A stretch of DNA of 64,000 nt, from contig CANXME010000511.1 in NCBI GenBank assembly GCA_948144175.1, positions 501,001 to 565,000 of the forward strand, read 5' to 3'. The number at the start of each line of letters is the position of its first letter. Position 1 is the first letter of the stretch. The notes under the pieces were generated by a model. The model did no database searches. It had not been told where the DNA came from and worked only from the letters and a program-made list of their open reading frames with translations. The translations under genes and the position numbers were made by a program. This document shows, piece by piece, positions 53,925 through 63,625 of the stretch. This DNA comes from Closterium sp. NIES-65 (taxonomy: Eukaryota > Streptophyta > Zygnematophyceae > Desmidiales > Closteriaceae).

Positions 53925-55513
53925 TGAATAGACTCCAAAATTTGCGGTGGAGTGGTGTACGGGCTCAACCTATCACTCAAGTAGCTTGAAGCGGCACCCG
54001 CAACTTTCCCTCCTTTTTTTTTTTTGCTTTCGCCCCCCTACAATTTCGCATGCCGCCGTTCACCCAGCGTCCGCTTTTGTCGGATGTGGCATTCTTCGTG
54101 TTGACCCGTGATTTTTCTGGCGTTCAATGAAGGCTCAAACGCAATCGTAGTCGGAGCGAGTTTACCATATCAAACTCTCAGCCGGCCGCTTCGCTGCCCA
54201 CCGTGCCTATCACATTTAAAACTCCGCAGCTTCGAGAACTCCGTCTTCGCTGCTACACCGCCGTTGGGTAGACCGTTGAAACAGGAGAAACACCGCCAGC
54301 TGACACAATTTCTTCAGTCCCGACTTTTTCGGCAGGGTAAACGTTGCCGATGGTCCGTTTTTGTCGGGGCCGAATAGTGTCGCACCACGAAATGTTTTCT
54401 TGTATTCCCTGCCATCGAACCAGCGCCACCCACACCTTTTAACCAACACATGGCTAAAACACAGGGCCCCACATTTTTATACAGTGGCCAACAGGACTTA
54501 CGAATTGCCTTCGAGGCCTTTCTGGTGTGAGGTACATGAAACGTCGGTAGACTTTGGCCGGTAGGGAGCTCCTTCTGCTACCGCCGCTTAGCCGCGAAAC
54601 TCGGCCTCCGCAAAAAGTCGTCGCAGTAGGTCATTTTCTCCCCTCCTGAAGCTCGGAATCCGTTTCTCTCGCCAGACCCGTATTTGTCAGAATTCCGTTT
54701 ACTGTAGCCGGTAGACCACGCGAAATACGCGAGTCTAGATGCTGCGCTAAACCGTTGTCCCGTTGGTGTACTGCCCTGTCTGCGGCACAACTTCCCTTAA
54801 TCAGGGGAATCTGTGTCGCCTGAAGCACAGTGTCGGCTTGCTGCTGTTGCTCCGAAAATTTCGGCCGACTTTGTTGCAGGCGCAGAAGTGACCCTAACGC
54901 GACCAGTGTACTCGTAGGCGGCCTTTTCCGAACTTTTCAGTGGTTCAAAAATAACTTCCGTCCCACACTGTGCCGCTCCTGCAAAAAAACGCCCATGACG
55001 CATTTTCCTGCAGCAACACCTGCCGCACCCGGGCGGGACGACGGTAGACCCCCGCTTTCTTCGGGCAGTCGCCACGACGCCTCTCCTCGCCGTCGGTTTT
55101 TCTGACGCAAATCACATATTGCGCCTGGCTGCTCGCACAGCAGTCGTTTTCCACGTGCTGCTACCTGAAATCTTCGCGCGCAGTGACGCCGCGCCACTTG
55201 CCGAAGACCTCCACCGGGCTCATGCGCAACGTGACGAAGATGCCCGATGTCACATGCTGCATGCAGTCCACTCCGAAAATATCGTGCGCAGTTGACGACC
55301 ACGTGCCGACGCAACTCGCACCACGTCTTGCCTCCGAAATCTTCGGACGTGCACTGACGGAGATCTTGTCGACGTTAGTTGCCACACAAATTAACTCTGG
55401 AAATGCCGAAACGAATATTGTTAACTCACACATTAATTGCGACGACAGCGAAAGTTGTCCGCCACCCGGGGGGGGGGGGGGGGGCACGGTCGATCTTTAC
55501 CGTCGAGGGCAAG
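53925..55513. other. LARD-like element, large internal part
   Basis: About 1.6 kb without recognisable protein. A loose motif of the type ctccgaaa(a/t)(a/t)tcg...gcgcagtgacg recurs several times between 54850 and 55370 (ctccgaaaatttcgg, ctccgaaaatatcg, ctccgaaatcttcgg), which suggests a decayed tandem repeat. A G-run lies at about 55469-55484. Confidence 0.5.
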
Positions 55514-57000
55514 TGTCAGAATGTTATCTTATGCTCTAGCCTGTAGTGGGGTGCTCTATAGCGAGTACAACCCTTCTAGGGTTTGCTATTTGTATCCTCA
55601 TTCTTGCTAGTGCAGTCCTCTTCTCTCTTCTAACTTTCACATGCTATCAGAGCAGGTCGATCCCCTTGGATCGATCCTGTGGGTGGGCTTACCACCTCCT
55701 TGCTTCCGCTGCAACTACTTCCACTACTCTCTGAGCCGCACGCCCCGTGGCGTGCGGCAGTTTTTCTTCCCGCCGTGCGCCCCGAGGGGCGCGGCGGTTT
55801 TCTGCTCGCCGTGCGCCCCGAGGCGCGCGGCGGTTCTCTGCCCGCTGTGCGCCCCGAGGCGCGCGGCGGGCTTCTGCCCCGTCGTTTGGCGCGTCGCCCT
55901 CTGGAGGCGCCACGACGGGCGACGGGGACCCCCGCATCGCCCCCCGTTGCCCGTCGTGGCCTACGCGCGGCCCGTACAGGCAGCGCGCAGCCCGTACGGG
56001 CTGCGCCAGGCCCGCGCGCGGCCCGTACGGGCTGCGCCAGGCCCGTGCACGGCCTGTACGGGCTGCGCCAAGCCCGCGCGCGACCCGTACGGGCGGCGCC
56101 AGGCCCGCGCGCGGCCCGTACGGACGGCGCCAGGCCCGCGCGCGGCTCGGGCCGCCTGCGCGCGGCTCGGGCGTCTGTACCAGGCCCGTGGTGGGCCCGT
56201 TCCTCGCTGCCCCTGCCCTCCCCGCTGTCCCCCAGTGCTTCTACTGGCGCCCCACCCCTCCTACTCCCCATTCTCCTGAATTAGGGTTTGGGGGTGAGGG
56301 GTATGGGGGTGACTTCACTCTATACTGTTCCCTGCTCCTCCTCCTCCTCCGTCTCCTTGTGCTGCAGCTGCCGCTGAGGGGGGGTGGACGTGTTGGAGCC
56401 GGTGGAGTGGTACTAAGGGGGGGTGAAGGGGGAGTGGAGCTAGCGGTGTAGCAGCGGGTGTGTGCCAGGGGGAGTGGGATAGTTTGGGGGAAGCTGAATG
56501 GAGGTTGTCGTCGTGTCGCCAGCAGCACCTGTAGTCCGGGGAGTTGCTCCGGTAGCCCAGTCGTAGCCAGCTGTGCCAGCCGCCCGTGGGTCCGTTGCTC
56601 GTCTGCCGCTGCTTTAGCGGCGGGGCTAGTTACTCTAGTATTCCGGAGCGTTGTTCCGGTAGCCGCTGTGCCAGTGTGCCTCCTGTTGCCCGTGTGTCTG
56701 CAGCTTCAGCCGTCGCCTCCTATCTCCTCTCCTCTCACTCTCTCTCCTCCTCCTCACTTGCCCGTTGTGACTACCACTAGCTTTGCTCATAATTGTGAAC
56801 TTTAAACTATTGCTTCTTGAACTTGTGCTCAGAATGTGTGGTGACATTGTGATCCACCTTGAGCTTGTACTGCTTTGCTTGCTCTGCTGATTACACCCCA
56901 CTTTGGCTATGGGGGTGTGTCAGAATGTTATCTTATGCTCTAGCCTGTAGTGGGGTGCTCTATAGCGAGTACAACCCTTCTAGGGTTTGCTATTTGTATG
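55514..57000 (+). mobile_element. NA-4: non-coding LTR element, right LTR cut short
   Basis: Left LTR 55514-55641 (128 bp), primer-binding site TGCTATCAGAGC (55642-55653), GC-rich interior with gcgccccgaggcgcgcggcg and ggcccgtacgggctgcgcca tandem units (55740-56170). The same 3' tail as NA-3 and NA-5 (ccccactttggctatggggg) lies before a partial right LTR (56918-56999). The left flank is gcaag, but the right end is truncated so no duplication can be checked. No coding capacity is supported. Confidence 0.82.
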
Positions 57001-57185
57001 GATCCGTCGGTGCAACAGGAGCGCCCGTAAAAACATGGCCGCTAGGAGCAAATATCCGTTCTCCTGGCCGGCTACATCGCTGCTCCTTTCACCACGGCAT
57101 CCTTCCCTATTCCCCCCCTCCCCCCCCAAAGGGATATACACTAAAAAAAAAACGGGGAAGCTAGGAAAGTAGCTCTGATACCAAG
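57001..57185 (-). other. LARD-like element, 5' leader with primer-binding site
   Basis: The segment next to the right LTR. On the minus strand TGGTATCAGAGC (57172-57183) starts two bases inside the LTR, a perfect initiator-Met match. Confidence 0.75.
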
Positions 57186-57471
57186 TGTTATGAGTTGTAC
57201 TAAACAGAGTGCGCGCAAGACTTCTATAAAGAGACTGTGATTACAGAATCACTGAATCAGCATTGAATGAACAAGAGAAGCATTTATAGGGCGAATACGT
57301 GCTAGGCGCGGACCTCGGGACGTGCGAGGGTTGGATGTGTCGCGATTGGTGCGGGGCGACTCGGAATTAGTTCGGTGCGAAAGTGTAGGCCGAACCTGAA
57401 ATTGACGCGCAGTGTGCGGGGCTGTCCTCGCTAGGAGCAGCCTCTATAGTAATGAATTGTAATTCATTACA

Positions 57472-58148
57472 TACTACCTAGTATGGACTAGATCTGTCTT
57501 CACAGCTTTTGTCAAAGCTAGCGGTATATTGTAACGAAACGTTCCAGCCATTGCTTTCTGAAAAAGCGGCCTCCTGCTAACGATAAATGCACAGCACAAT
57601 AAATGCAGAAACACTTTAAGTAGGTAAACACTGTACAAGAGGCAAAGGAATAATAATGTCAATCATGGACTTGCATCAACGATCAGGAAAAGAAGGCAAT
57701 GGCAGTGCATCAATTCTGCACTGCAAAGCATGCCAGCCAAAGCCCTCCATCACTACCTTCAAGTTTGGGTACATACCGCCCAGGACACTTTCTCAAAGAA
57801 AGTGTCCAAATCACTTGTGACGTGTACTTACAGCATATGCTGCCAGGTGTCCGAATGTCGGACTGCACGTGAATGTCGCCAAACGTATTTATCATTGGAT
57901 GACATGAAATACGGAACAGTTACGAGCTTTTGCACGCCAACGCAACACATTTCAGCCATCGTATCCGGTGCCGAATGTCAATCCATGCTGCATGTATCTG
58001 GCCATCATTCTTCATACACGGCTATCCCCATCAACGCGTACAATGCAGCGCCCCTCATCGCTAGCACTACCTGCCTATGGCATTGGCGGAGTGAAAGGCC
58101 CCGCTCTCGCTTGGGCGTAGGCATTCTCTGCGACGACGTGGTGAATTA
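57472..58148. other. Host spacer downstream of FAS1-2 (continues after the LARD-like element)
   Basis: It continues the alignment with the FAS1-3 flank (ggactagatctgtcttcaca against ggactaaatccgtctgcaca). From about 57600 to 57775 it matches 63430-63620 (gcagaaacactt, catgccagccaaagccct, cactaccttcaagtt). An open frame of 156 codons on the plus strand starts at 57730 and runs to 58200, into the solo LTR. I recognise no motif and do not call it a gene. Confidence 0.6.
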
Positions 58149-60166
58149 TGTAGGGCTGAGAAAAGCTCTTAGGATCTTTACAAGGCTAAACTCTGGGTAG
58201 GAATGTTGTAGTTGCGGAAGTGTTTTAATAACGAGTGTTGAGCCACCTTGCGCTAGTATGTGAGGGCAACATAGATTAACTATAAGGTGTTAGAATGTTG
58301 TATTTATCTAGCCTGCAGTGGGGTACTCTATAGCGAGTACAACCCAATTAGGGTTTCCTATATGTATCTCAACTGCTACTAGTGGAAACCCCTCCTTTCT
58401 GTTTCTGCCTACTGATTCTAAAATGCTATCAGAGTGGTCACGCTCCTAGCCTGTGGGCCCACCGTTAGCTTCCGCTGCTGTCCTGTCTGCCGCGCGCCCC
58501 GTGGCGCGCGACGTTTTTTCTTCCCGCTACGCGCTCCTGGCGCATGGCGGTTTGTTTCCTGCCCCGTCGACCAGCGCGTCGCCCCGCGTCGTCCGTCGAG
58601 GCGCCCCCGAGGGGCCTGCGCGCTGTCCCCTCCCGTCGCCTTGTCGCGGCGCCCTGGGGGCCCGCGCGTCCCCCCCTCTCCCGCCGCCTCGCCGCAGCGC
58701 CCTAGGGGCCCGCGCGCCGTCCCCTCCCGTCGCCTCGTCGCGGCGCCCTAGGGGCCCGCGCGCCGTCCCCTCCCGTCGCCTCGTCGTGGCACCTTGGGGG
58801 CCCGCGCGCCGCCCTCTCCCGTCGCCTCGTCGCGGCGCCTTGGGGGCCCGCGCGTCGCCCCCTTCCCGTCGCCTCGTCACGGCGCCCTGGGGGCCCGTGC
58901 GTCGCCCCCCTCCTGTCGCCTGTCAAGGCACCCTGGGGGCCCGCGCGCGGCCCTCCTCCCATCACTCGCTGTGGCGCCCTCGGGGGGCCCGCGCGCTGCC
59001 CCTCCTGCACCTCGCGAACCGCCCCTGCAGCCCGCGAACCGCCCCTGCAGCCCACGCGAGCCGCCCCTACAGCCCGCGAGCCGCCCCTGCCCCCCTCTTG
59101 CCCTCGTGCAACTGCGGGGTGGCGGGTATGGGGGTGGCGGGTGTGTGAGCCGTCCCCTGCTCCTCCTCCTCCTCCGTCTCCCACTGCTGCAGCTGCCGCT
59201 GAGGGGGGTGGGTGTGTGGGAGCCGAGGGAGTGGTGCTAGGGGGGTGACGTTGGGGTGGAGCTAAGGGTGCAGTAAGGGGTGTGTGAACGGGAATTTTGG
59301 GCCGATGGGGGAGGTCGAAGGGGGGTGGCCGCCGTGAAGCCAGCAGCTCCAGTCGCTCGTGAGACCGTTGCGCCAGTCGCCCGTGAGCCCGTTGCTCCAG
59401 TCGCCCGTGAGTCAGTTGCTCCTGCCGCTCGTCTAGCCGCGGAGCCAGTTACTTTAGTTGCCCGTGTGCCAGTTGCTCTAGTTGCCAGTGTGCCAGTTGC
59501 TCCAGTTGCCCGTGTGCTAGTTGCTCCAGTTGCGCCGTGTGCCAGCAGCTTCAGTTGCCGCCCACCACCTCCTCTCCTCTCATAGTCCCTCCTCCTCCTC
59601 ACTTGCCCTCTGTGATTGCCTTTAGCTTTGCTTATCATTGTGAACTGCTGCTTTGCATGCTTGTTGTGCTGATTACACCCCACTTTGGCTATGGGTGTGT
59701 ATCAGAATGTTGTATTTGTCTTAGCCTGCAGTGGGGTACTCTATAGCGAGTACAACCCAATTAGGGTTTCCTATATGTATCTCAACTGCTGCTAGTGCAA
59801 ACCCCTCCATTCTGTTACTAGTTTCTGCCTACTGATTCTGAAATAAGAAAGTAATACAAGCCTTTTATAAGATTACAAGGAATATGAAAGGGTGTAACTA
59901 ATAACTGTTTTATTGTTGCTGTTGTGGTTCGATACAGTGACGACTCGGGCAACTACTCAGTATCGAGTCAGTTGTTTGTCCTTGCTGTCGCGCTGTGTTT
60001 GTCAAGTCAAAGTTCAGCGACCTTTGACATTCGCGTAACCTCCAGCAGTTACGTTTTCTTGTCAACCTCCGATGGTTGACTCGCCGTTGCTTCGTTGTAG
60101 TTCCGCTTCGGTTGCAGTTTAGTGTTTCTACACATCAGAAGCGTTTAAGTCACTGTGTTTCCAACA
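58149..60166 (-). mobile_element. Solo LTR of the Copia-A family, interrupted by NA-5
   Basis: Reverse-complement match to the Copia-A 3' LTR. Its start TGTTGGAAAC is at 60166 reading leftward and its end lies at 58149. NA-5 splits it. The flanks aatta (58144-58148) and aattc (60167-60171) form a target duplication with one mismatch. There is no internal Copia-A DNA on either side, so it is a solo LTR left by LTR-LTR recombination. Confidence 0.82.
58288..59843 (+). mobile_element. NA-5: non-coding LTR element (1.6 kb)
   Basis: LTRs 58288-58423 and about 59700-59843. The flanks taagg and taaga give a duplication with one mismatch. The primer-binding site after the left LTR is TGCTATCAGAG. 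The interior has a tandem field close to cgccctgggggcccgcgcgt (58600-59000) and the shared 3' tail (ccccactttggctatggg) before the right LTR. No protein is supported. Confidence 0.83.
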
Positions 60167-60636
60167 AATTCAACCAAGTGATCGTCGCATTGGATCAGCT
60201 CGTCCTTTGAACCAGCATGTGGTTTTCGAGGAGGTGGTCCTCTGATTCACCAGCCCATCAATGAGCTCTGGTCGACGAGGTGTTGTTCGACGAGCTCGTC
60301 TTCTAATCTGCTTCTGGGTCGCGCGAACTTTGACGGTTGGGGTGCTTCCCGAGGAGCTCCGTTCTCTGATCGAATGGTATTATTCGGCGAGTCTCATCTT
60401 GGCGAACTAGCTGGCCGAATTCGCGCGACTGCGAAACTCTTAGAATGTGAAATTCGCTCAGGCGACTCTTAGCGAAATTCGACCTGCGAAATGGCATCAC
60501 GTGCTCGACGGTGGACATATGACGAAACCGTCGGAACGTTTTCTACCTAGCACCTTGCGCAATGTCTCTGACGGTGCAACCGTCTACCTGCACCTACTCG
60601 GCAGATGCACACCTGCGCAGATATTCATCTGCAAAT
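60167..60636. other. Spacer upstream of FAS1-3
   Basis: No gene is recognised. Words such as gcgaactagctgg, gcgaaattcg and gcgaaactc recur irregularly at 60330-60500. Confidence 0.45.
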
Positions 60637-60756
60637 GCAGCACTGGCAGGCCGCCCTGTTGCAGCGCTGGCACGTCGCTCTTCTGCCACGCTGGCAAGCC
60701 ACCCTATTGCAGCGTTGGCGAGCCGCTCTGATGCAGTGCTGGCAATTCGCCTTGCA
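60637..60756 (+). repeat. 24-bp tandem repeat, five units
   Basis: Five diverged units of the form gcagcgctggcacgccgctc plus four bases. In one frame they read as an eight-residue repeat (A-A-L-A-x-R-x-x), but the surrounding frame is short (about 75 codons) and has no other support. The drift between units suggests an old array. Confidence 0.8.
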
Positions 60757-60879
60757 AAATGCTTGCTAGGGATTCCAATGCCACTCTAGTCATATGAATT
60801 TTGCATGCTCTTCTTTGTACTCTAATATTCTCAATTTCTCAACGCTCTTTTCAATTTCCTTCGTGGAAACTCTGGCAAA

Positions 60880-61210
60880 ACAGCAAGTAGTAAGAACCGG
60901 CACAACCCCGTGCCCTCCTCCGTAGTCCACTCCCGTTGTAGGGTGACTCTCCGCATGGTGCGGTAAGCGTGAAACGGCCTCGCGTTAGGACCTTCAGATT
61001 AGCCGACTTTTCCGCGCAATACCTAAGTCGTTGTAGGCCGACAACTGTCTAAACCGCCATGGACGACCAAGGAGTCGATGTAGGAGTAGAGGATGCAGGC
61101 GCGACTGGATGCTGTTCGGGCACGCTACGAGGCTGGGGGGTAAGGCGAGGCAGACTTGGAGATCTTTTCTCGGTGACTTTCCTAGAGCTCTGGGGCCCCA
61201 ATCTGATCAT
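60880..61210 (+). mobile_element. Remnant related to Copia-C: LTR end, primer-binding site and gag start
   Basis: The text ctccgcatggtgcggtaagc (60950-60969) matches the Copia-C junction of LTR end (CTCCGCA) and primer-binding site (TGGTGCGGTGAGC) with one change. The following text could encode a start resembling Copia-C gag (LDAVRARYEAG against LEARLENARRKHEAN). It is truncated near 61200. The extent of its LTR to the left is unknown. Confidence 0.5.
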
Positions 61211-61214
61211 TTCC

Positions 61215-61541
61215 CAAGAAATATCACCCGCACCACACCAGCACAGCAAGAAATATCACCCGCACCACACCAGCACAGCAAGAAATATCACCCGCACCAC
61301 ACCGGCACAGCAAGAAATATCACCCGCACCACACCAGCATAGCAAGAAATACCGTATCACCCGCACCACACCAGCACAGCAATAAATATCACCCGCAGCA
61401 AGAAATATCACCCGCACCATACCAGCACAGAAAGCAATATCACCCACGCCACACCAGCACAGCAAGAATATCACCCGCACCACACCAGCACAGCAAGAAA
61501 GGCCATGTGTATCACCCGCGCCAGCACAGCAAAAATCGCCA
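61215..61541 (+). repeat. About 32-bp minisatellite upstream of FAS1-3, about ten units
   Basis: The unit is aagaaatatcacccgcacca followed by caccagcacagc. Ten copies or part-copies stand head to tail and end about 100 bases before the FAS1-3 ATG. About three degenerate copies stand before FAS1-2 at a similar place. Confidence 0.88.
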
Positions 61542-61616
61542 AGGTTTCTAAACTTTCATGTTTGAGATACTATCGTTCCTTCCACTACCAAAACGCGTCA
61601 AAGACCCACGCTGCTT

Positions 61617-61632
61617 AGGTCGTCTTCATTCC
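61617..61632 (+). promoter_or_regulatory. Conserved leader word before FAS1-3
   Basis: The word aggtcgtcttcattcc lies 11 bases before the ATG, identical to FAS1-2 and one base different from FAS1-1. The upstream block ccaaaacgcgtcaaagaccc is also shared with FAS1-2. Confidence 0.6.
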
Positions 61633-61643
61633 TACTTCGCACA

Positions 61644-62373
61644 ATGGCGCACATTGTAAGAGTCCTCGTCGGGTTTCTCGCTCTCGTCTTTGTGGCCTGC
61701 GCCGTTGCAACGGGAGACCGAATGGCCGAAATGAATATGGCTAAACAGGCGCTGACGGAGGCGGGCGAGTACAGCACGTACATGACGTACCTCCAATCAT
61801 CTGGTAACTTCTCAACCCTACAAAGATCCCAGCACATTCTCTCTAGCAATCCGTCAGTCCCATCTGCCGCATTGCCTGTCTCGTTGGGTTTCCGTTTAGG
61901 TTCCCTGTTTCTTTCTTTCTTCTTCTTCTCTTTCATTCATGAATCCAGCAAACTCATTATTTCTCCCTTCCCATCCAGGTTTAGAGGACTTCGTCTCGTG
62001 GTATGTTCAGAGGGAGCCCTTAACCCTGCTTGCTCCCAGCGACAAAGCCTTCGCGACCCTTCCCACGTGCGTCCGAGAGCAGCTCTCCGGGCCCAAGTTG
62101 GTCAAACTCCTCAACTATCACGTGTTGCTTTATAGGTGTCAATGCTTCGTCCTTCGAATGTTTCCTTTCGGTACGAGGTTCCCCACCTTGTACGTTGTAT
62201 GGCTCTTGAGGCAAAGAGCACCGCTCAGGAGCACCCTGATTTTCGGGCCTCCTGGCGCAAAGAAGCCGTCGCAGAGGGCAGTGGTAACCCGATGTGACAT
62301 AGCAGCAGATAAGATCCACCTGTTTTGTCTCCACGGTATCGACAATGTCATTCTGCCTCCCAAATTGTTCTAA
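61644..62373 (+). CDS. FAS1-3: small secreted fasciclin-domain protein, two exons
   Basis: Exon 1 is 61644-61803 and exon 2 is 61979-62373. The intron (61804-61978) runs GTAACT...CCAG, phase 1, at the same Gly codon as in FAS1-1. The product is 184 residues. It has a signal peptide (MAHIVRVLVGFLALVFVACA), then one FAS1 domain with an H1-like box (LTLLAPSDKAFATLP), the FAS1 Tyr-His (LLNYHV) and an H2-like box (LHGIDNVILPP). It has more Cys than its paralogues (for example YRCQCF and TRCD), so disulfide bonding may differ. No GPI signal. It is predicted to be extracellular or wall-associated by family. The start is fixed by paralogue alignment. Confidence 0.88.
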
Positions 62374-62823
62374 ATACCCTCAGGGGTATACTGGCGACCG
62401 ATCATGCCAGATTTCACATCCCGCAACTGATCTTTATGGGTTTGTCTGCTGTCTGTCACTTGCTCGTTCCCTGACGATGCCGACCAACCGTGCCAGCCGC
62501 CTCACGCCGTCTCCTCCGCCTCTCCTTGGACAGGGAGATGCCAAACGTTGTGAATTCCAACCCTCCATCCGCCTAGCCCCACTCCTTCAACAAAAGTTCT
62601 CAGTTCATCGCCCCCCGCCCTTGTGCGATTGCACAACGCTCGTCATACTACCCATAGTAAGGACTAAATCCGTCTGCACAGGTTTCGGGTTTCTTCAAAG
62701 CTCGCTCGACGCTTGTGCTGCGCTGTAGATATTCCAGATACTGGTGCCTCGGTCAAATGTTTTTGTTGGTGCAGGGCATGAGACGCACGCAGGCCACCAA
62801 GCTTCCAGGCTGAAGTATTACTA
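62374..62823. other. 3' flank of FAS1-3
   Basis: Aligns with the flank of FAS1-2 (39121-39420 and 57472 onward), including both sides of the LARD-like element's target site. No other gene is seen. Confidence 0.65.
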
Positions 62824-63338
62824 CCGTCTCCCCCCGGATATAAGCGCCACCCTAGGATAAGCGCCTAGCGCTTCTAATTGGCATATGGCGCTTATATCCC
62901 CTCCTCGATTATAAGCGCACCCCTTGAAAAAACTTGTTTTATTATAAGCGCACGTAAACTTTAAAATTTGAAATGTGTTCAAAAAGCTGTAACGATTTTT
63001 ACTTTAGCAGGCGGATATGTTGCAGATTCGGTTCCCTTCACATTCGGACCCTGCACTGGATGCGGGTCCAGTCAGCAGGACCTATCAGGAGCTGGATGTG
63101 AGTCAGATTGGGTGTATCTCCCAGCGCGCGCGAGAATTTCACAGACGATCCCATGTAACTTCGACTCGATTGAAAAGGCAAGCACGAGACCTACAGTTTG
63201 GTGTTAAAAGATATAACAAAATATGTATGTCATTTTATAAACGCCGGCGCTTATAAATTTACTCGATTATAAGCCCACCCCCATGAAAAAACCTGTTTTA
63301 TTATTGCCCCCCATGGGGGTATATCCGGGGGGATACGG
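62824..63338. mobile_element. Tc1/mariner-like miniature element 2 (515 bp)
   Basis: Terminal inverted repeats CCGTCTCCCCCCGGATATA and CCGTATCCCCCCGGATATA (one mismatch), with TA on both sides (62822-62823 and 63339-63340). Inner words ataagcgcc and gcgcttata match copy 1 at 31540-32086. No transposase. Confidence 0.8.
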
Positions 63339-63429
63339 TATGATTTGCTTCTTGTGTTGGTTGGCTTGGTGTACATTAAAGGATACCATAAGTGGAACTT
63401 GAAGACATTATGTGGCCTTCTCAGGATTC

Positions 63430-63625
63430 TCAAGTGGAGAAGGCATGCAGAAACACTTCCAGGTAGTAGGTAAACGCCCCTGTACAAGGGATACAATGAT
63501 TATTAGACTCCAATGTCTGAATTGCTCAACCAACCATCAGGCAACGTAGACATGGCAGCACACTCAATCCTGCCCTTCTAAACATGCCAGTCAAAGCCCT
63601 CTTTCACTACCTTCAAGTTACGGTA
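63430..63625. repeat. Second copy of the block at 57600-57775
   Basis: Shares gcagaaacactt...gtaggtaaac, catgccag.caaagccct and cactaccttcaagtt in the same order. It is probably the distal part of the tandem FAS1 duplication unit. Confidence 0.65.

Larger units (their letters stand above)
39421..57471 (-). mobile_element. LARD-like LTR element spanning 18 kb, with several nested elements
   Basis: LTRs 39421-39704 (284 bp) and 57186-57471 (286 bp) have TG...CA ends and about 5 percent divergence by eye. The target duplication is perfect (tacta at 39416-39420 and 57472-57476). Beside the left LTR is a purine tract on the minus strand (39705-39720), and beside the right LTR a perfect TGGTATCAGAGC primer-binding site (57172-57183), so the element reads on the minus strand. 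Its own internal DNA is about 4.5 kb, left over between nested Copia-G, TRIM-2, TRIM-3, NA-3 and NA-4. That DNA shows no gag, protease, integrase or reverse transcriptase that I can recognise, which is the definition of a large retrotransposon derivative. Its age fits its many later insertions. Confidence 0.82.

Noticed and set aside
54108-55539. Several frames of 60-125 codons on both strands in the LARD-like element
   Set aside because: Short, mutually overlapping and without motifs. The region shows decayed repeats rather than coding signal.
55630-56451. Alanine/arginine-rich frames of 200-234 residues in NA-4
   Set aside because: Same reason: GC-rich tandem repeats between a primer-binding site and an LTR, open in all frames.
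57730-58200. 156-codon open frame downstream of FAS1-2
   Set aside because: No motif, no splice or paralogue support at FAS1-3, and its 3' end runs into the solo LTR.
61215-61541. CRISPR-like array
   Set aside because: Units are directly adjacent with no spacers, and the context is eukaryotic. It is a minisatellite.
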